This document shows positions 62,129 through 64,000 of a stretch of DNA of 64,000 nucleotides, piece by piece; position 1 is the stretch's first letter; each line of letters begins with the position of its first letter. This DNA is from CAVRUH01 sp963822595 (GTDB taxonomy: Bacteria > Chlamydiota > Chlamydiia > Chlamydiales > Waddliaceae). Location: positions 434,001-498,000 of the forward strand of contig CAWGIG010000003.1 of NCBI GenBank assembly GCA_963822595.1, in the 5' to 3' direction. The notes beneath the pieces are model-generated. The model did no database searches. It was given only the letters and a program-made list of their open reading frames with translations, and was not told where the DNA came from. The position numbers were made by a program, and so were the translations under genes.

Positions 62129-64000
62129 CAAATGCGATGGGAGCTGTTTCTAGAATGTTTTAAAGTAGACAATGATGTTCTAAAATTGATCCAAAACTTT
62201 CTTCCAAGTCCAGAGGCTATTGGAAAACTCCCCCAGCTTTTTGCTGAATTAATTCATATACAGAACAATTTTACAGAGGAAATGACATCCACAAAGCTGT
62301 TTTTTCAAGGTGTTAATCGTTTGATTGAGGAGATCTCGTGCTCGGAGGAGAGTGTAGTAAAATTGGTCAAAATGTGTGACGAAATCGAAAACTCGGAAAT
62401 TCATATTCAGAAAGAAGCCGCCCCTTGGATTCTAAGAGTTTTATTTCTTTGCACTCAGGTAACAACAGAAAATCGTAATTGGATATTAGAGAGCGAATTG
62501 TTGTTCAAGCTTTCGAAACTGCATGAGCCACGCCTTAAACTGCTTTTAACTCCCGGTCTATTTAATCTTAATAAAAGGGAGCTTCCTAAAGGAACGCATG
62601 GATTACCGTTATTGGTCATTCCATTTTTCCAACTTGAGCAGCAGGAAGTGAGCCTGAATAAACTTATGCAACTAGCTGAATTTCTTAAGCAGCAGGGCCA
62701 GAATAAAACTAACATTTTAAAGAATTCAGTGATTGTACAAACCATTCTCCACGCTTTTCATTTGCTTGCTTCTGCAGATTTCCTATCCTCTAAGGAGTTA
62801 ATTCAGGGAGTAGATAAAATCATTTATAATTCAGATAAAACTATCGTAAATAATCTACGCACCCTCTTAGATAGAATTACAGCTGTAAGAGGCCTTTTGC
62901 TGATGGAAAATAGTGAATGGGCAAACTCAGATCAAGATCCTATCGCCGAATTTTGCCGTTCGTTCGAAAGACTTATCAATTTAAAGGGCTTTGAAGGTGA
63001 TTTCTTTAACCACTACGAGAAGATATTTGGAAAAAGCCGAAATCCATATGGTTTGATTCTCTATGCGGCCAGTCTTAATACTCTTAATGAACCTAAGGTC
63101 ATGGATTGTCTAGGTAGGTATATTAGTTCTGTTTTTAATAACACATTCCAAGAGACAAGATACGAGATCAGCAATAACCCCCATCTCGAAGCCATTTCAC
63201 AGTCTCACAGAGATGTGCTTGAACTTTGGAAAAAAAATAGAGAGAAACCTTTAGAAGAGATTTTAATAAAGGAAGAAAAACAAGAGCTTTTTAACCCACG
63301 GGAATGGATCAGGACCAAGCTGATAACTGATAAACATCTTGGTGATACAAAGCTCCCCTTTATTGAGTCTTATTTTGATGCAAATACAAGAGAAGGAAAA
63401 GAACTCATTACCGAAAGATTAACATCAGAATTGAAAATGGCGCCGATAAAAATACTAAAGCTGCAACAGGCCTGTATCGCATTTGCAGAAGCAAATCCTG
63501 ATCATTTGACTCCCCTCCTTAAAGAGATACAAGCCTATTTAGATCCACTTACTGAATTTGCCAATGACGTAAAAGGAATGCTTGCACCCAAGAAGACGTA
63601 CCTTAACCTTAAAGTCGTCTTCACCGATGATCCGATCGATCTTCTCCTTTGCGGTAGTGATGTCAATTCGAGTTGCCAAAGACTTGAAGGCGACCCCAGC
63701 CTGAATAAAGGATTGCTCGGCTATCTTATGGATGGAAAGAATCGTCTTCTGGCAATCAAAGATGAAAAGGGCAAAATTGTTTCCCGCTGCATCTTGCGTC
63801 TTTTATGGGATGGCGAAAGGCCTGTCCTTTTCCGGGAGCGCATGTATTCAAACGACGACGATTCAAGATACCTGAGTGCAATGAATCAAATCGCAAAAGA
63901 GCTAGCGAAAGATTTGAATATCCCTTTGACATCGCTAGATGAGGGAACTCGGTATGGAAAACCTCTTCATGCCTTAGGAGGACCTGCCCCTTACGAATAC
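60275..64000 (+). CDS. R5, 3' segment: continuation in the shifted frame, incomplete at window end
   Basis: I read this frame from 60275 to 64000 and found no stop. It completes the repeat array (to 62128) and then encodes the family C-terminal region with MRWELFLECFK, SRNPYGLILYAASLNTLNEP, DDPIDLLLCGSDVNSSCQRL and NKGLLGYLMDGK, ending at GGPAPYEY. About 25 residues are missing compared with R1-R4. The first ATG in this frame is at 60461, but it has no leader and is internal to a repeat, so independent expression is unlikely. The intact state of this half suggests that the frameshift is very recent or not real. Confidence 0.82.

Noticed and set aside
50921..62131. Many 60-200 residue open frames antisense or shifted within the R4 and R5 arrays
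   Set aside because: They repeat the same short peptide (for example CVLSSIPKFLI) because the 90-bp unit lacks stops in those frames; they are shadows of the coding strand.
1..64000. tRNA, rRNA, riboswitch, integrase, transposase or attachment sites
   Set aside because: None could be recognised by reading; inverted repeats are present, but no transposase gene or integrase accompanies them.

Overview
The window is low-GC bacterial DNA that most resembles an environmental (amoeba- or protist-associated) member of the phylum Chlamydiota. Three things point there. The UvrA protein is a tandem double-length fusion (about 1,890 residues, four ABC modules), the form known from Chlamydia. ssb and pepA are adjacent, in the order known from Chlamydia. 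The accessory content is effector-like: F-box plus ankyrin repeats, a patatin, a split papain-like protease, a Ser/Thr kinase and PP2C pair, and a putative Inc-like protein. The assignment is inference; no rRNA or other phylogenetic marker was seen.

Left part (1-32.5 kb): mostly single-copy genes. These are a SAM methyltransferase with a small secreted pentapeptide-repeat protein upstream, a Nudix hydrolase, a PP2C phosphatase, ssb-pepA, a divergent Ser/Thr kinase, a protein with paired hydrophobic segments, a SulP-STAS-cNMP transporter, a 547-residue protein made of two copies of an unknown domain, pyruvate kinase, an exported protein with an HMA-like start, a papain-like protease divided over two reading frames, an FGE-like protein in an operon with a 1,363-residue exported coiled-coil protein, double uvrA, an exported G1 (eqolisin) peptidase and a DMT transporter.

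Right part (32.6-64 kb): this is the striking region. After a patatin gene come five same-strand paralogues (called R1-R5 here). Each has a ~165-residue N-terminal domain, a tandem array of a 30-residue (90 bp) helical repeat, and a ~650-residue conserved C-terminal region. Repeat counts are about 19, 17, 17, 53 and 38. All five starts lie 25-35 nt behind a TATAAT box. R1 has lost its first 15 codons by a 1-nt deletion, and R5 carries a 1-nt frameshift in the middle of its array and runs off the window end. Between them sit an F-box/ankyrin gene and two related GNAT acetyltransferases, one fused to an unknown domain. I cannot match the 30-residue repeat or the C-terminal domain to a named family; together they look like an expanding family of large solenoid proteins, plausibly secreted host-interaction factors.

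Intergenic space is filled by at least five families of inverted or tandem repeats (called A-E here). Many sit between convergent genes, where they could act as bidirectional terminators. Direct copies of the 9-bp family E flank the patatin-R1 segment.
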